Assembly (NCBI GenBank): GCA_051880035.1
Contig: JBJENE010000049.1
Span: 39,237 to 103,236, forward strand
Direction of reading: 5' to 3'
Source of the DNA: Eshraghiella sp051880035
Lineage (GTDB): Bacteria > Bacillota > Clostridia > Lachnospirales > Lachnospiraceae
Length of the DNA stretch: 64,000 bases
Positions 1 to 8,670 of the stretch are shown in pieces. The notes under the pieces are model-generated. The model made no database searches. It was not told the origin of the DNA and was given only the letters and a program-made list of their open reading frames with translations. Position numbers and translations under genes: made by a program. Numbering within the stretch: the first letter of the stretch is position 1; each line of letters starts with the position of its first letter.

Positions 1-776
1 CATTCAGGAGCTTCGAAAAGCTTGATTTTATCAGACACGGATTTTCTACAAGACTTGGTGGTGTAAGCAAGGGAATTTATGAATCTATGAACCTTAATTT
101 CACAAGAGGCGACGATAACGAAGCTGTACGCCGTAACTTTTCCCTTATAGGGGAAGCACTTAATATTTTGCCGGATCATATGGTTTTTGCCATGCAGACA
201 CATACTGCCAATGTAATGGAAGCTGATTATGAACATCTTGGAATGGGTGTTACAAAAGATCGTAGTTTTTCCGATATTGACGGGCTTGTTACCAATCGTC
301 CGGGCATTGCCCTTGTTACCTCATATGCTGATTGTGTCCCGATATTTCTTGCCGATCCCGTAAAGAAAGCAATCGGGCTGTCCCATGCGGGATGGAAGGG
401 TACCGTTAAAAATATTGCGGCTGTTACTGTGGAGCGGATGAATAAACTTTATAACAGCAGACCCGAAGATATTTTTGCGTTCATAGGGCCTTCCATATGC
501 CGCAACTGTTATGAGATAGGAGAAGATGTAGCAGAAGAGTTTGCAAAGGCATATTCGAAAAATGTTTTTGACGGCATTCTTTTTCCAAAAGAAAATAATA
601 AATTCCATCTTGATTTGCATCATGCAAATTATATCAATCTGGTTAATGCCGGACTTTTACCGGAACATATATCCGTAACTGATATCTGTACCTGCTGTAA
701 TCCTGAAATTTTGTACTCACACAGGGCAAGCAAAGGTTTAAGAGGGGGATTATGCGGATTCCTTGAAATAATTTAA
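1..776 (+). CDS. pgeF: Peptidoglycan editing factor PgeF/YfiH (laccase-domain purine nucleoside phosphorylase), 5' end outside window
   Basis: Multicopper-polyphenol-oxidase-like (YfiH/DUF152) protein. Family members act on purine nucleosides and, in E. coli, help keep correct peptidoglycan precursors. The reading frame is open from base 3, and the residues before the first in-window ATG (87) are typical family sequence (HGFSTRLGGVSKG), so the gene starts upstream of the window and ATG 87 is internal. Visible family motifs are SYADCVP, SHAGWKGTVKNI, GPSICRNCYEIG and the C-terminal CTCCNPEILYSHR with its metal-binding Cys/His residues. A hairpin with a T-run follows the stop. Identity is secure; the exact physiological substrate is not. 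Confidence 0.9.
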   Translation, partial: FRSFEKLDFIRHGFSTRLGGVSKGIYESMNLNFTRGDDNEAVRRNFSLIGEALNILPDHMVFAMQTHTANVMEADYEHLGMGVTKDRSFSDIDGLVTNRPGIALVTSYADCVPIFLADPVKKAIGLSHAGWKGTVKNIAAVTVERMNKLYNSRPEDIFAFIGPSICRNCYEIGEDVAEEFAKAYSKNVFDGILFPKENNKFHLDLHHANYINLVNAGLLPEHISVTDICTCCNPEILYSHRASKGLRGGLCGFLEII

Positions 777-784
777 AATAAGAA

Positions 785-828
785 GACCCAGACCGCCATA
801 TTTTCGTGACAGTTTGGGTCCATTTTTT
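785..828. terminator. Bidirectional terminator between convergent pgeF and prs
   Basis: Arms 785-793 (GACCCAGAC) and 812-820 (GTTTGGGTC) pair over 9 positions with one mismatch. A T-run (823-828) follows on the + strand and an A-rich stretch precedes it, so it can serve both converging genes. The prs stop codon lies at its edge. Confidence 0.75.
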
Positions 829-2005
829 ATAAAATAATTCTGGTTTCGTTATTATATTTTTCAACGAGAGTTTGAATTTTTTCGGTAGGGTCCATAATTC
901 CGCCGATGGAAATATCATGATTCAGATAATCTATTATAGTAGCAAGAAACGGTCCCATATCCGCTTCGTAATAATATGGTTTCGTAAGAAGCTCCGGTGT
1001 TCTGTAAGTTAAGTTTGTTACGATTACACCGTTAAAATATTCTTTTTCATAATATTCATCAAATTTATCGAGACCGTCGGTAAAAAGACCGAAAGTAGTG
1101 CAGATAAAAACTCTGTTGGCTTTGCGTTCCTTTAATTCCCTGGCTGTGTCAAGCATGCTTTCACCTGAGGAAATCATGTCATCCATAATAATAACATCTT
1201 TACCCTCAACATTTGTACCGAGAAATTCATGGGCAACTATTGGATTTTTGCCTCCAACAACCTTTGAGTAATCCCTTCTTTTGTAGAACATACCCATATC
1301 AACACCAAGTACATTGGCAAAATATACGGCTCTGTGCATTGCGCCTTCATCCGGTGAAATAATCATGAGATGCTCATTATCTATTCTGATGTCCTTATTT
1401 TTTTCAAGGAGAGCCTTAATAAACTGGTAAGGAGGCAGAAAGTTATCAAAACCGTGAAGCGGAATGGAATTGTTAATTCTCGGGTCATGCGCATCAAAAG
1501 TAATAATATTGCTTACTCCGTATTCAATAAGTTCATCAAGAGCAAGTGAACTGTCGAGAGATTCCAGTTTATCTCTTTTATGCTGTCTGCTTTCATAAAG
1601 AAAAGGAAGTATTACAGTAATTCTTTTGGCTGAACATGCGGCAGCGGATATGATTCTCTTCAAATCCTGAAAATGATTATCCGGAGACATATAATTTGTA
1701 TTTCCGCACACTTTATAAGATATGGAGTGATTCATTACATCGGTCATTATAAATACATCACATCCCCTGACGGAAGAATCAATTATTCCCTTTGCCTCTC
1801 CGGAACCGAATCTTGGACAGCAGGCCGCAACTTTATAGGTATCTTCTTCATAACCCTTAAAAGCAAGGTTGGAAACATGCTTATGGGCCCGTTCCTTTCG
1901 CAAATTAACTATATAGCTGTCAACAGCGTCTCCCAGTTCTGCACAGCTTTCCATAAATACCAGTTTCAAAGGAGCCACCGGTATTGCATTTTCGAATTTA
2001 GTCAT
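827..2005 (-). CDS. prs: Ribose-phosphate pyrophosphokinase (PRPP synthetase), 392 aa
   Basis: Makes PRPP from ribose 5-phosphate and ATP for purine, pyrimidine, His, Trp and NAD synthesis. The PRPP-binding loop of type I phosphoribosyltransferases is present (VIIMDDMISSGESM), as is an ISPDEGA segment and an FDAHDPRI segment matching the family's FDxHxxQ region. At 392 aa it is longer than the usual ~315-aa bacterial enzyme, the extra length being mainly N-terminal. It belongs to the long clostridial form and may be one of two copies in the genome. RBS GGAG lies just upstream of ATG (complement of 2003-2005). It stands alone on the - strand, divergent from der. Confidence 0.9.
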   Translation of the reverse strand: MTKFENAIPVAPLKLVFMESCAELGDAVDSYIVNLRKERAHKHVSNLAFKGYEEDTYKVAACCPRFGSGEAKGIIDSSVRGCDVFIMTDVMNHSISYKVCGNTNYMSPDNHFQDLKRIISAAACSAKRITVILPFLYESRQHKRDKLESLDSSLALDELIEYGVSNIITFDAHDPRINNSIPLHGFDNFLPPYQFIKALLEKNKDIRIDNEHLMIISPDEGAMHRAVYFANVLGVDMGMFYKRRDYSKVVGGKNPIVAHEFLGTNVEGKDVIIMDDMISSGESMLDTARELKERKANRVFICTTFGLFTDGLDKFDEYYEKEYFNGVIVTNLTYRTPELLTKPYYYEADMGPFLATIIDYLNHDISIGGIMDPTEKIQTLVEKYNNETRIIL

Positions 2006-2032
2006 GAGTTTTCTCCATTCCTGAAATAATTA

Positions 2033-2050
2033 CGGAAAATAATTTTTCCG
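2033..2050. repeat. Small palindrome in the prs leader
   Basis: CGGAAAA (2033-2039) and TTTTCCG (2044-2050) are perfect inverted arms 4 nt apart. They sit directly downstream of the predicted prs start site, so they could be a 5'-end stabilising hairpin or an operator. Function not known. Confidence 0.35.
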
Positions 2051-2059
2051 ACCAAATAA

Positions 2060-2088
2060 AGTATAATGTCGAAAAAAAACATAGTCAA
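2060..2088 (-). promoter_or_regulatory. SigA promoter for prs
   Basis: On the - strand: TTGACT (complement of 2083-2088), 17-nt spacer, TATACT (complement of 2060-2065). Near-consensus housekeeping promoter upstream of prs and divergent from the der promoter. Confidence 0.7.
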
Positions 2089-2095
2089 GTGATTC

Positions 2096-2124
2096 TTTAC
2101 AAAGAGAAAATATATTGATATTAT
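2096..2124 (+). promoter_or_regulatory. SigA promoter for der operon
   Basis: TTTACA (2096-2101), 17-nt spacer, TATTAT (2119-2124), 29 nt before the der start codon, which has an AAGGAG ribosome binding site. Confidence 0.6.
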
Positions 2125-2153
2125 AAATAAGATAGTAAAAAGGAGAAAGAAAT

Positions 2154-3479
2154 ATGAGTAAACCGGTAGTAGCCATTGTAGGCCGTCCCAATGTGGGTAA
2201 ATCTACCTTGTTTAATGCACTTGCAGGAGAGCAGATTTCAATTGTGAAAGATACTCCCGGCGTTACAAGGGACAGAATATATGCGGATGTTTCGTGGCTG
2301 AATTACAATTTTACATTAATTGACACAGGTGGTATTGAACCTGATTCCAAGGATATTATTTTATCCCAGATGCGTGAGCAGGCTGAAATAGCCATTGCAA
2401 CTGCAGATGTTATAATGTTTATGACTGATGTAAGACAGGGTCTTGTTGATTCGGATTCCAAAGTCGCCGATATGCTTCGCCGTTCCGGTAAGCCGATAGT
2501 ACTGGTTGTCAATAAAGTGGACAACTTTCAGACAATGATGGCAGATGTATATGAATTTTATAATCTTGGAATAGGTGAGCCATATCCGATTTCATCCGTA
2601 GGAAAGCTGGGACTTGGCGATATGTTAGACGAAATCGTTAAATTTTTCCCTTCATCCGATTCTATGGACGAAGAAGATGAAAGACCGAGAGTAGCCATTG
2701 TCGGTAAACCTAATGTAGGTAAATCATCACTTATCAACAAACTTGCAGGAGTTAACCGTGTTATTGTTTCCGATATAGCAGGCACCACAAGGGATGCCAT
2801 TGATACGGAAATTAAATATAACGGGAAAGAATATGTCTTTATTGACACCGCAGGACTCAGGCGCAAGAACAAAATAAAAGAAGAAATTGAAAGATACAGT
2901 ATCATCCGAACCGTAACGGCAGTAGAGAGAGCAGATGTTGTATTGGTAATGATTGATGCTACGGAAGGTGTTACGGAACAGGATGCCAAAATAGCCGGAA
3001 TTGCCCACGAAAGAGGCAAAGGCATAATTGTTGTGGTCAATAAATGGGATGCCATTGAGAAAAATGATAAAACCATTTACGAATACACAAGACAGATTAA
3101 AGATATTTTATCTTTTATTCCGTATGCAGAGGTCATGTTTATCTCTGCCATGACGGGTCAGAGATTAAATAAGATATATGATACCATAGATATGGTTATT
3201 GAAAACAGGAATCTAAGGATACAGACAGGTGTGTTAAATGAAATTTTAAGCGAAGCCGTTGCTTTGCAGCAGCCTCCTTCAGATAAGGGACGCAGACTTA
3301 AGATTTTCTATATGACTCAGGTATCCGTCAAACCGCCTACCTTTGTTATATTCGTTAACAGTAAAGAATTAATGCATTTTTCTTATACAAGATATCTTGA
3401 AAATAAAATTCGTGAAGCATTCGGTTTTCGCGGAACTTCACTTAAATTCCTTATAAGGGAACGCGGTGAGAAGGAGTAG
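2154..3479 (+). CDS. der: Ribosome biogenesis GTPase Der (EngA), 441 aa
   Basis: Essential double-GTPase needed for assembly of the 50S ribosomal subunit. Two tandem G domains are visible: first P-loop GRPNVGKST near residues 10-18, DTGG at 57-60 and NKVD at 120-123; second P-loop GKPNVGKSS near 184-192, DTAG at 241-244 and NKWD at 296-299. A C-terminal KH-like domain follows, with a Lys/Arg-rich end. Length is normal. It heads an operon with plsY, whose start codon lies 2 nt after the der stop, and gpsA. Confidence 0.97.
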   Translation: MSKPVVAIVGRPNVGKSTLFNALAGEQISIVKDTPGVTRDRIYADVSWLNYNFTLIDTGGIEPDSKDIILSQMREQAEIAIATADVIMFMTDVRQGLVDSDSKVADMLRRSGKPIVLVVNKVDNFQTMMADVYEFYNLGIGEPYPISSVGKLGLGDMLDEIVKFFPSSDSMDEEDERPRVAIVGKPNVGKSSLINKLAGVNRVIVSDIAGTTRDAIDTEIKYNGKEYVFIDTAGLRRKNKIKEEIERYSIIRTVTAVERADVVLVMIDATEGVTEQDAKIAGIAHERGKGIIVVVNKWDAIEKNDKTIYEYTRQIKDILSFIPYAEVMFISAMTGQRLNKIYDTIDMVIENRNLRIQTGVLNEILSEAVALQQPPSDKGRRLKIFYMTQVSVKPPTFVIFVNSKELMHFSYTRYLENKIREAFGFRGTSLKFLIRERGEKE

Positions 3480-3481
3480 AA

Positions 3482-4147
3482 ATGGAAAGAATTATTTGTC
3501 TATTAATAGGATATGTGTTTGGAATGTTTCAGACAGCATTTATTTACGGAAAGCTTCATCATATTGACATAAGGGAACACGGAAGCGGTAATGCCGGAAC
3601 AACAAATGCACTCAGAACACTGGGATTTAAAGCAGGTCTTATTGTATTCCTGGGAGATATTATTAAGCCGGTGCTTGCAGCCCTTCTTGTAAGACTGATT
3701 TTTAAGGAAACCCATCCGGATGATATTACTTTACTTGTTATCTATTCCGGAATCGGTGTTGTACTGGGACATAATTTCCCGGCATATCTTAAATTTAAAG
3801 GCGGTAAAGGAATTGCGGCTACGGCAGGTGTGGTGCTCTCACTGGGCTGTTGGCAGTTAATTGTGCTGGGACTTTTTGTTTTTTTCCTTACACTGTTTAT
3901 CACAAAATATGTTTCATCAGGTTCCCTTACAATGGTTTCAGCTGTATTCGGCGGATTTGTTGTATTCGTTCATATGGGAATAATAGGCGGTCTGGGTTCT
4001 ACAGCTATAATATATGAAGCAACCGCCGTCTGGTTTGTTTTCGTTTTATTGGCATTTATCCGTCATAAAGACAATATTGTAAGACTTTGGAACGGTACCG
4101 AGAATGAACTGGGTCTTCTTACAAAGAAGAAAAAGCAGGAGGTATAA
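3482..4147 (+). CDS. plsY: Glycerol-3-phosphate acyltransferase PlsY, 221 aa
   Basis: Integral membrane enzyme that transfers an acyl group from acyl-phosphate to sn-glycerol 3-phosphate, the first step of phosphatidic acid synthesis. The three conserved cytoplasmic motifs are present: GSGNAGTTNALRTLG (motif 1), GDIIKP (motif 2 region) and HNFPAYLKFKGGKGIA (motifs 2/3). Several hydrophobic helices lie between them. It directly precedes gpsA, which makes its substrate. The C-terminus ends in a short Lys-rich tail. Confidence 0.96.
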   Translation: MERIICLLIGYVFGMFQTAFIYGKLHHIDIREHGSGNAGTTNALRTLGFKAGLIVFLGDIIKPVLAALLVRLIFKETHPDDITLLVIYSGIGVVLGHNFPAYLKFKGGKGIAATAGVVLSLGCWQLIVLGLFVFFLTLFITKYVSSGSLTMVSAVFGGFVVFVHMGIIGGLGSTAIIYEATAVWFVFVLLAFIRHKDNIVRLWNGTENELGLLTKKKKQEV

Positions 4148-4150
4148 TAA

Positions 4151-5158
4151 ATGGCAAAAATAGGCATAATAGGTGCAGGAGGATGGGCATTGGGACTCGC
4201 CATTCTTCTCAACGATAACGGACATGATGTTACCGTATGGTCAAAAATACACGATGAAATAGAAGCTATCCGTACAACAGGAGAGAATGAGCGTTCACTT
4301 CCGGGAGTTAAGATACCTGAAAGTATACATCTTTCCGAGAATCTTGAAGAAACAGTTAATGAATCGGAACTTCTTGTAATGGCTGTAGCCTCTCCTTATG
4401 TGAGAAGTACATCCAAAGAAATCGGGGCACTGGGCATTAAAGGACTTAAAATTGTCAATGTAGCAAAAGGTGTCGAAGAAGATACATTATATACAATGAC
4501 CAAAGTAATAGAAGATGAAATCACAGATTGTAATGTTGCGGTTCTTTCAGGCCCAAGTCATGCGGAAGAAGTAAGCCGCAAAATCCCTACAACCTGTGTT
4601 ATCGGAGCAGCAACCAAAGAATATGCAGAATACTTACAAAATATCTTTATGAGTGAAGTGTTCCGTGTATATATTAATCCTGATATTCTGGGAATAGAAC
4701 TTGGCGGCTCACTTAAAAATGTCATCGCCCTTGCAGCCGGAATCGCTGACGGATTAGGTTATGGAGATAACACAAAAGCAGCACTTATTACAAGAGGTAT
4801 TCATGAGATATCAAAGCTTGGAGTTGCTATGGGAGGCAGACTTCAGACTTTTTACGGATTATCCGGAATAGGCGACCTTATTGTTACATGTGCCAGCATG
4901 CACAGCAGAAACAGAAGAGCAGGAATACTTATCGGTCAGGGCAAAACAATGGATGAGGCCATGAAAGAGGTTCATATGGTTGTTGAAGGGGTTTACTCTG
5001 CCAAGGCAGCATATATGCTTTCAAAGAAATACGAAGTTGAAATGCCTATCGTGGAAACGGTTAACAAGGTGCTTTTTGAAAACATGAATGCGGCCGAAGG
5101 CGTTAAAGAATTGATGCACAGGGATAAAAAGAACGAGAATACGGATCTTTTTTGGTAA
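4151..5158 (+). CDS. gpsA: NAD(P)H-dependent glycerol-3-phosphate dehydrogenase, 335 aa
   Basis: Reduces dihydroxyacetone phosphate to sn-glycerol 3-phosphate for PlsY. The N-terminal Rossmann fold begins GAGGWALGLA. The family usually has Trp-Gly-Thr-Ala after the glycines, so this loop is a mild variant. The helical C-terminal domain has the conserved LGGSLKNVIALAAG (catalytic Lys region) and GLGYGDNTKAALITRG segments. A good GGAGG site lies 8 nt upstream, and the gene is 3 nt after plsY. In Bacillus the neighbourhood continues to spoIVA; here about 7.5 kb of other genes separate them. Confidence 0.95.
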   Translation: MAKIGIIGAGGWALGLAILLNDNGHDVTVWSKIHDEIEAIRTTGENERSLPGVKIPESIHLSENLEETVNESELLVMAVASPYVRSTSKEIGALGIKGLKIVNVAKGVEEDTLYTMTKVIEDEITDCNVAVLSGPSHAEEVSRKIPTTCVIGAATKEYAEYLQNIFMSEVFRVYINPDILGIELGGSLKNVIALAAGIADGLGYGDNTKAALITRGIHEISKLGVAMGGRLQTFYGLSGIGDLIVTCASMHSRNRRAGILIGQGKTMDEAMKEVHMVVEGVYSAKAAYMLSKKYEVEMPIVETVNKVLFENMNAAEGVKELMHRDKKNENTDLFW

Positions 5159-5183
5159 ATTTATTTAAATTAAGGTGATTATT

Positions 5184-7682
5184 GTGGCAAAGGGAATAGT
5201 TTTAAAAAGTGAAAAAAATATTACATACCTGACGGAGCATTTGGAATCCAAACTAAAATCCATGGACAAATATGCAGTAACCATGATTGATGCTCCCGTT
5301 GGTTTTGGTAAAACATCGGCAATCAAAGAATTTTCGCAGAATTCGACCAAAAAATTCATATGGATTAATGTTTTTTCTGACTCAAAAGAAATTTTCTGGT
5401 CAGATTTTTGTGATGCATTTGGGGAAATAAGCAGCGAAGCTCAAAAAGAGCTGTTTACTTTGGAATATCCTCACAGTGAAAAAAATGTTGTACAGATTCG
5501 TCGTATCCTCAAAAATTTAAAGCCGTCGGAAGATACATTTATTGTTATAGATAATTACCATCTTATTGTCAGTTATTATTTTGAACTGCTGATACAGTCG
5601 GTTATTGATGTTCTGCCTGATGAAATTCATTTTGTATTCCTTACTCAGGAGCTTCCGTCTGCAATTGCGTATGACCTGGTAAGACAAAATGCCGTACTCC
5701 ATATTACCAAGGCTGATCTGGAACTTTCATCAAAAGATATTCAAGTCTTTTTTGAAAAGCACAATCTGATGATTTCATCAGATGAAGCAGATAAATTATA
5801 TGACTACACGGGCGGCTGGGTAAGTGCAATTTTTCTTCAGATGTTTAATTATGCCGAAACCGGCAAAATGGACAATAAATCATCAATGAACGATCTGGTG
5901 GAAAAAACAGTCTGGAGCAAATTAAAGGCATCCCAAAAGCTGTTATTAATCGGTCTTTCAACCCTGGATTTCTTTACACTTAAAGAAGCTGTCATGATGG
6001 CTCCGGATAAAGTTGATTCCGACAGAATTGAAATGCTTCTTAACAACATGATATTTATAAGATTTGACAAATCCAACCGTAATTTCTATGTACATCATAT
6101 TTTTGCGGATTATCTTAATAATGAATATAAATTATTAAGTAAAGAAGAGCGGGATGAAATAACAACACGAACAGGTAATGTATATATGAGCAGGAACCAG
6201 ATATTTCCTGCATACCAGAAATATTATCAGGCCGGAAAATGGGAAGAAATCTACAAATCGGTTCCTTCTTTTGTTGCACTGTATCCGTATATCAACAGGG
6301 AAAATAAAGAATTCTTCATTTCCTTAATAAACAACTGCCCATATGAGATAAGGGAAAAATACTATTATTTCCCTATTATAATGTGCTTTGTGCTGTTTAT
6401 GTACAATGAAAAAAGCCGTCTTGTGGAATATATCATGGATATTGTTTTTTCGGTTGAAGAGAACGAAGAACTTACCGAAAGACAGAAAAAAAATATTCTC
6501 GGAACAATTTATTTTGTAAGAGGATATACGGAATTTAATAATATTTCCATGATGCATGAATTCTACAAAAAATCCCTTGATTATGCAGGAGCCCCGGTAA
6601 TAGATTTAACAGCCGGAATTCCGTTTACTTTCGGATGTCCGTCCATGCTTCATATATTTTTCAGGGAAAACGAAAGTCTTTCCAAAACACTTGATGAACT
6701 TAACGGTTGCATGCCTGATTATTACAAGCTTTCCCAGGGACACGGCAAAGGTGCCGAAGCACTAATGAAAGCAGAAATTCTTTTTAACCACGGTGATTTG
6801 GAAGGAGCTGAAACACTGTGCCATAAAGCTGTATATATGGCTGACAGCCGCGAACAGATAAGCATTGCCCACAGTTCCATGCTTTTACTTTCAAGAATAA
6901 GCATTTTTGAAGGAGATTATGACATATTCTTGGAACATGTGGAAAATGCAGGCAAAAAATTAACCCTGCATGCGGATGCAATGGACATAGAATACATTAA
7001 CCAGATTGACCTTGTAAAATCTTATATGTATTCTCTTATAGATGATGTGGGAAATATGTCGGAATGGCTTACGGATTATCAGACCATAGAGAACAGAATG
7101 AATATCATTTCCATGAGTTATGCCAATATTGTATATTCCAAATATCTGTTTTTAAATGAGGACTATCAGAAATTCCTTGGCATAAGCGGACAGTTTTTGG
7201 GAATTGCATCTATTTTTAACCTTGCAATGCCTAAGATATACACATATATCTTTATTGCCATGTGTCATCTTAAACTTGAAAATAAAAGCAAAGCCATCAA
7301 AATGTTAGGAGAGGCCTTAAAACTTGCCGCTCCGGAAATGATTATGATGCCATTTGTGGAAAATCACCGTTATTTTGAAGAAATATTCGAAGAAATCAAT
7401 TTTAGCAGTGATAACCGTGATTTTATCAAGAAAACAAGAAGTCTGGCATCCAAATATGAGTCCGGATTAAAGTCAATTAAAAAGAGTGTACTGCATAACG
7501 ACAATTTCGGACTTACGGCAAGGGAACTTGAAGTAGCCAAACTTGCAGCTGCAAGGCTTTCCAATAAAGAAATCGCAGAAAAGCTTTTTATAGCGGAAAG
7601 CACGGTAAAATCCAACCTTAAAATCATTTTTAATAAAATGAATATAGCTTCCCGTACGGAGCTTTCCAAATTTTTTAAATAG
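5184..7682 (+). CDS. MalT-like LuxR-family transcriptional regulator with STAND-type ATPase, 832 aa
   Basis: Large signal-responsive activator architecture. Near residues 38-45 there is a P-loop (APVGFGKTS) inside an N-terminal ATPase domain with an IVIDNYH Walker B-like strand. A long helical repeat (TPR-like) region of about 450 residues follows, and the C-terminal LuxR helix-turn-helix lies at about 770-830 (LTARELEVAKLAA, SNKEIAEKLFIAESTVKSNL). I prefer GTG 5184 over in-frame GTG 5175 because AAGG at 5172-5175 is correctly spaced only for 5184. It is neighbour to gpsA and tail-to-tail with the AraC gene, so it could regulate the fucose genes or something distant. The inducer is unknown. 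Confidence 0.85.
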   Translation: MAKGIVLKSEKNITYLTEHLESKLKSMDKYAVTMIDAPVGFGKTSAIKEFSQNSTKKFIWINVFSDSKEIFWSDFCDAFGEISSEAQKELFTLEYPHSEKNVVQIRRILKNLKPSEDTFIVIDNYHLIVSYYFELLIQSVIDVLPDEIHFVFLTQELPSAIAYDLVRQNAVLHITKADLELSSKDIQVFFEKHNLMISSDEADKLYDYTGGWVSAIFLQMFNYAETGKMDNKSSMNDLVEKTVWSKLKASQKLLLIGLSTLDFFTLKEAVMMAPDKVDSDRIEMLLNNMIFIRFDKSNRNFYVHHIFADYLNNEYKLLSKEERDEITTRTGNVYMSRNQIFPAYQKYYQAGKWEEIYKSVPSFVALYPYINRENKEFFISLINNCPYEIREKYYYFPIIMCFVLFMYNEKSRLVEYIMDIVFSVEENEELTERQKKNILGTIYFVRGYTEFNNISMMHEFYKKSLDYAGAPVIDLTAGIPFTFGCPSMLHIFFRENESLSKTLDELNGCMPDYYKLSQGHGKGAEALMKAEILFNHGDLEGAETLCHKAVYMADSREQISIAHSSMLLLSRISIFEGDYDIFLEHVENAGKKLTLHADAMDIEYINQIDLVKSYMYSLIDDVGNMSEWLTDYQTIENRMNIISMSYANIVYSKYLFLNEDYQKFLGISGQFLGIASIFNLAMPKIYTYIFIAMCHLKLENKSKAIKMLGEALKLAAPEMIMMPFVENHRYFEEIFEEINFSSDNRDFIKKTRSLASKYESGLKSIKKSVLHNDNFGLTARELEVAKLAAARLSNKEIAEKLFIAESTVKSNLKIIFNKMNIASRTELSKFFK

Positions 7683-7684
7683 AC

Positions 7685-8542
7685 TTAGGTAACAGGGTTT
7701 AGTGAAGCCTGAAGGTATTGCCTTGGAGTAATTCCTTTAAGTTGTTTGAAGGTCTTAATAAAATAACTTATGTCATTAAATCCGTTATTAAGGGCAGCAT
7801 CGGTAACGGAAATTGAATGGGTGGCAAGCTGTTCACAGGCACATTCTATTCTGTAATAATTCAGATATTTTACCGGAGTTTTGTCGGTCATCTGTCTGAA
7901 ATATCTGCAAAAATATTTCGGACTCATGCCGGCAGCTTTAGCCATGTCTTCAAGAGATATGTTTTCGGTGTAATGGGATTCAATATAATCAAGTGCTTTT
8001 TTAAACTTTAACGAGTGTGCGGTGAAAGAAGGATTCGCCGAATCATTTATACTGTAAAGCTCATTTTTCAGAATGCGTCCGTAAAGCATATACAATGCGC
8101 CTATGGTTTCCATTCCGGCACCACCGTACATGGATTCGAAGACAGCACTAATATATGAGTCCGGAACATTTCCTTCATTAAGAGCCATGGGATTAATAAA
8201 TATTTCATGCCGTGACAGTTTTCGTAACAGTTCACGGCTTCTGTTATCTGACTTTTGTAGGATTTTTAAATCAAAAACAATACATTCGTAAATGCAGTTT
8301 TCCGGAGTTCCTCCATGGGAGACTCCATCGGTTATATATACAACATCTCCGTTTGTAAGTTCGTGGATTTCTCCATCCAGAATAAGTCTGAATTTTCCCT
8401 TTATTATCCTTATAATTTCAATCTGCGGATGCCAATGGTATGGCATTTCATAACGGGGGGAATTAGGCGTCACATGATAAAATGCAACAGGAAAATCTTC
8501 TGTACCCTGTTTTTTATTTTCTTTGTAATCAAGATATTTCAT
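7685..8542 (-). CDS. AraC-family transcriptional regulator (cupin sensor), 285 aa
   Basis: N-terminal cupin-like sugar-binding fold (residues ~1-120, with YEMPYHWHPQIEI near the start) and a C-terminal pair of helix-turn-helix motifs (LEDMAKAAGMSPKYFCRYFRQ; VTDAALNNGFNDISYFIKTFKQ; ending GITPRQYLQ). It is divergent from fucI across a 128-bp intergenic region, which strongly suggests it controls the fucose operon, probably as an activator responding to L-fucose or a catabolite. That link is inferred from position only. Confidence 0.9.
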   Translation of the reverse strand: MKYLDYKENKKQGTEDFPVAFYHVTPNSPRYEMPYHWHPQIEIIRIIKGKFRLILDGEIHELTNGDVVYITDGVSHGGTPENCIYECIVFDLKILQKSDNRSRELLRKLSRHEIFINPMALNEGNVPDSYISAVFESMYGGAGMETIGALYMLYGRILKNELYSINDSANPSFTAHSLKFKKALDYIESHYTENISLEDMAKAAGMSPKYFCRYFRQMTDKTPVKYLNYYRIECACEQLATHSISVTDAALNNGFNDISYFIKTFKQLKGITPRQYLQASLNPVT

Positions 8543-8589
8543 AATATGTCCCTTATTTCAAAAAAGTGAATTTTGTCATATTTTTTTTG

Positions 8590-8619
8590 ATTATAACACA
8601 AGAAATAATACTCACACAA
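8590..8619 (-). promoter_or_regulatory. Promoter for the AraC-family gene
   Basis: On the - strand: TTGTGT (complement of 8614-8619), 18-nt spacer, TATAAT (complement of 8590-8595) with an upstream TG giving an extended -10. It overlaps the region where the fucI promoter must lie. Confidence 0.55.
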
Positions 8620-8622
8620 TAT

Positions 8623-8628
8623 TATAAT
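8623..8628 (+). promoter_or_regulatory. Probable fucI -10 element
   Basis: TATAAT at 8623-8628, 43 nt before the fucI ATG, with no recognisable -35. A promoter lacking a -35 is what an AraC-type activator would serve. Imperfect direct repeats CACAATATTA (8614) and CACAATGTAA (8637) flank it. Confidence 0.4.
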
Positions 8629-8670
8629 TAATTCATCACAATGTAATTTAATATTTTAAGGAGGTTATTT

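Noticed and set aside
2558..3076. Long - strand ORFs opposite der, alaS, mutL and other genes
   Set aside because: They are shadows of well-conserved coding sequence, have no ribosome binding sites and no recognisable protein motifs.
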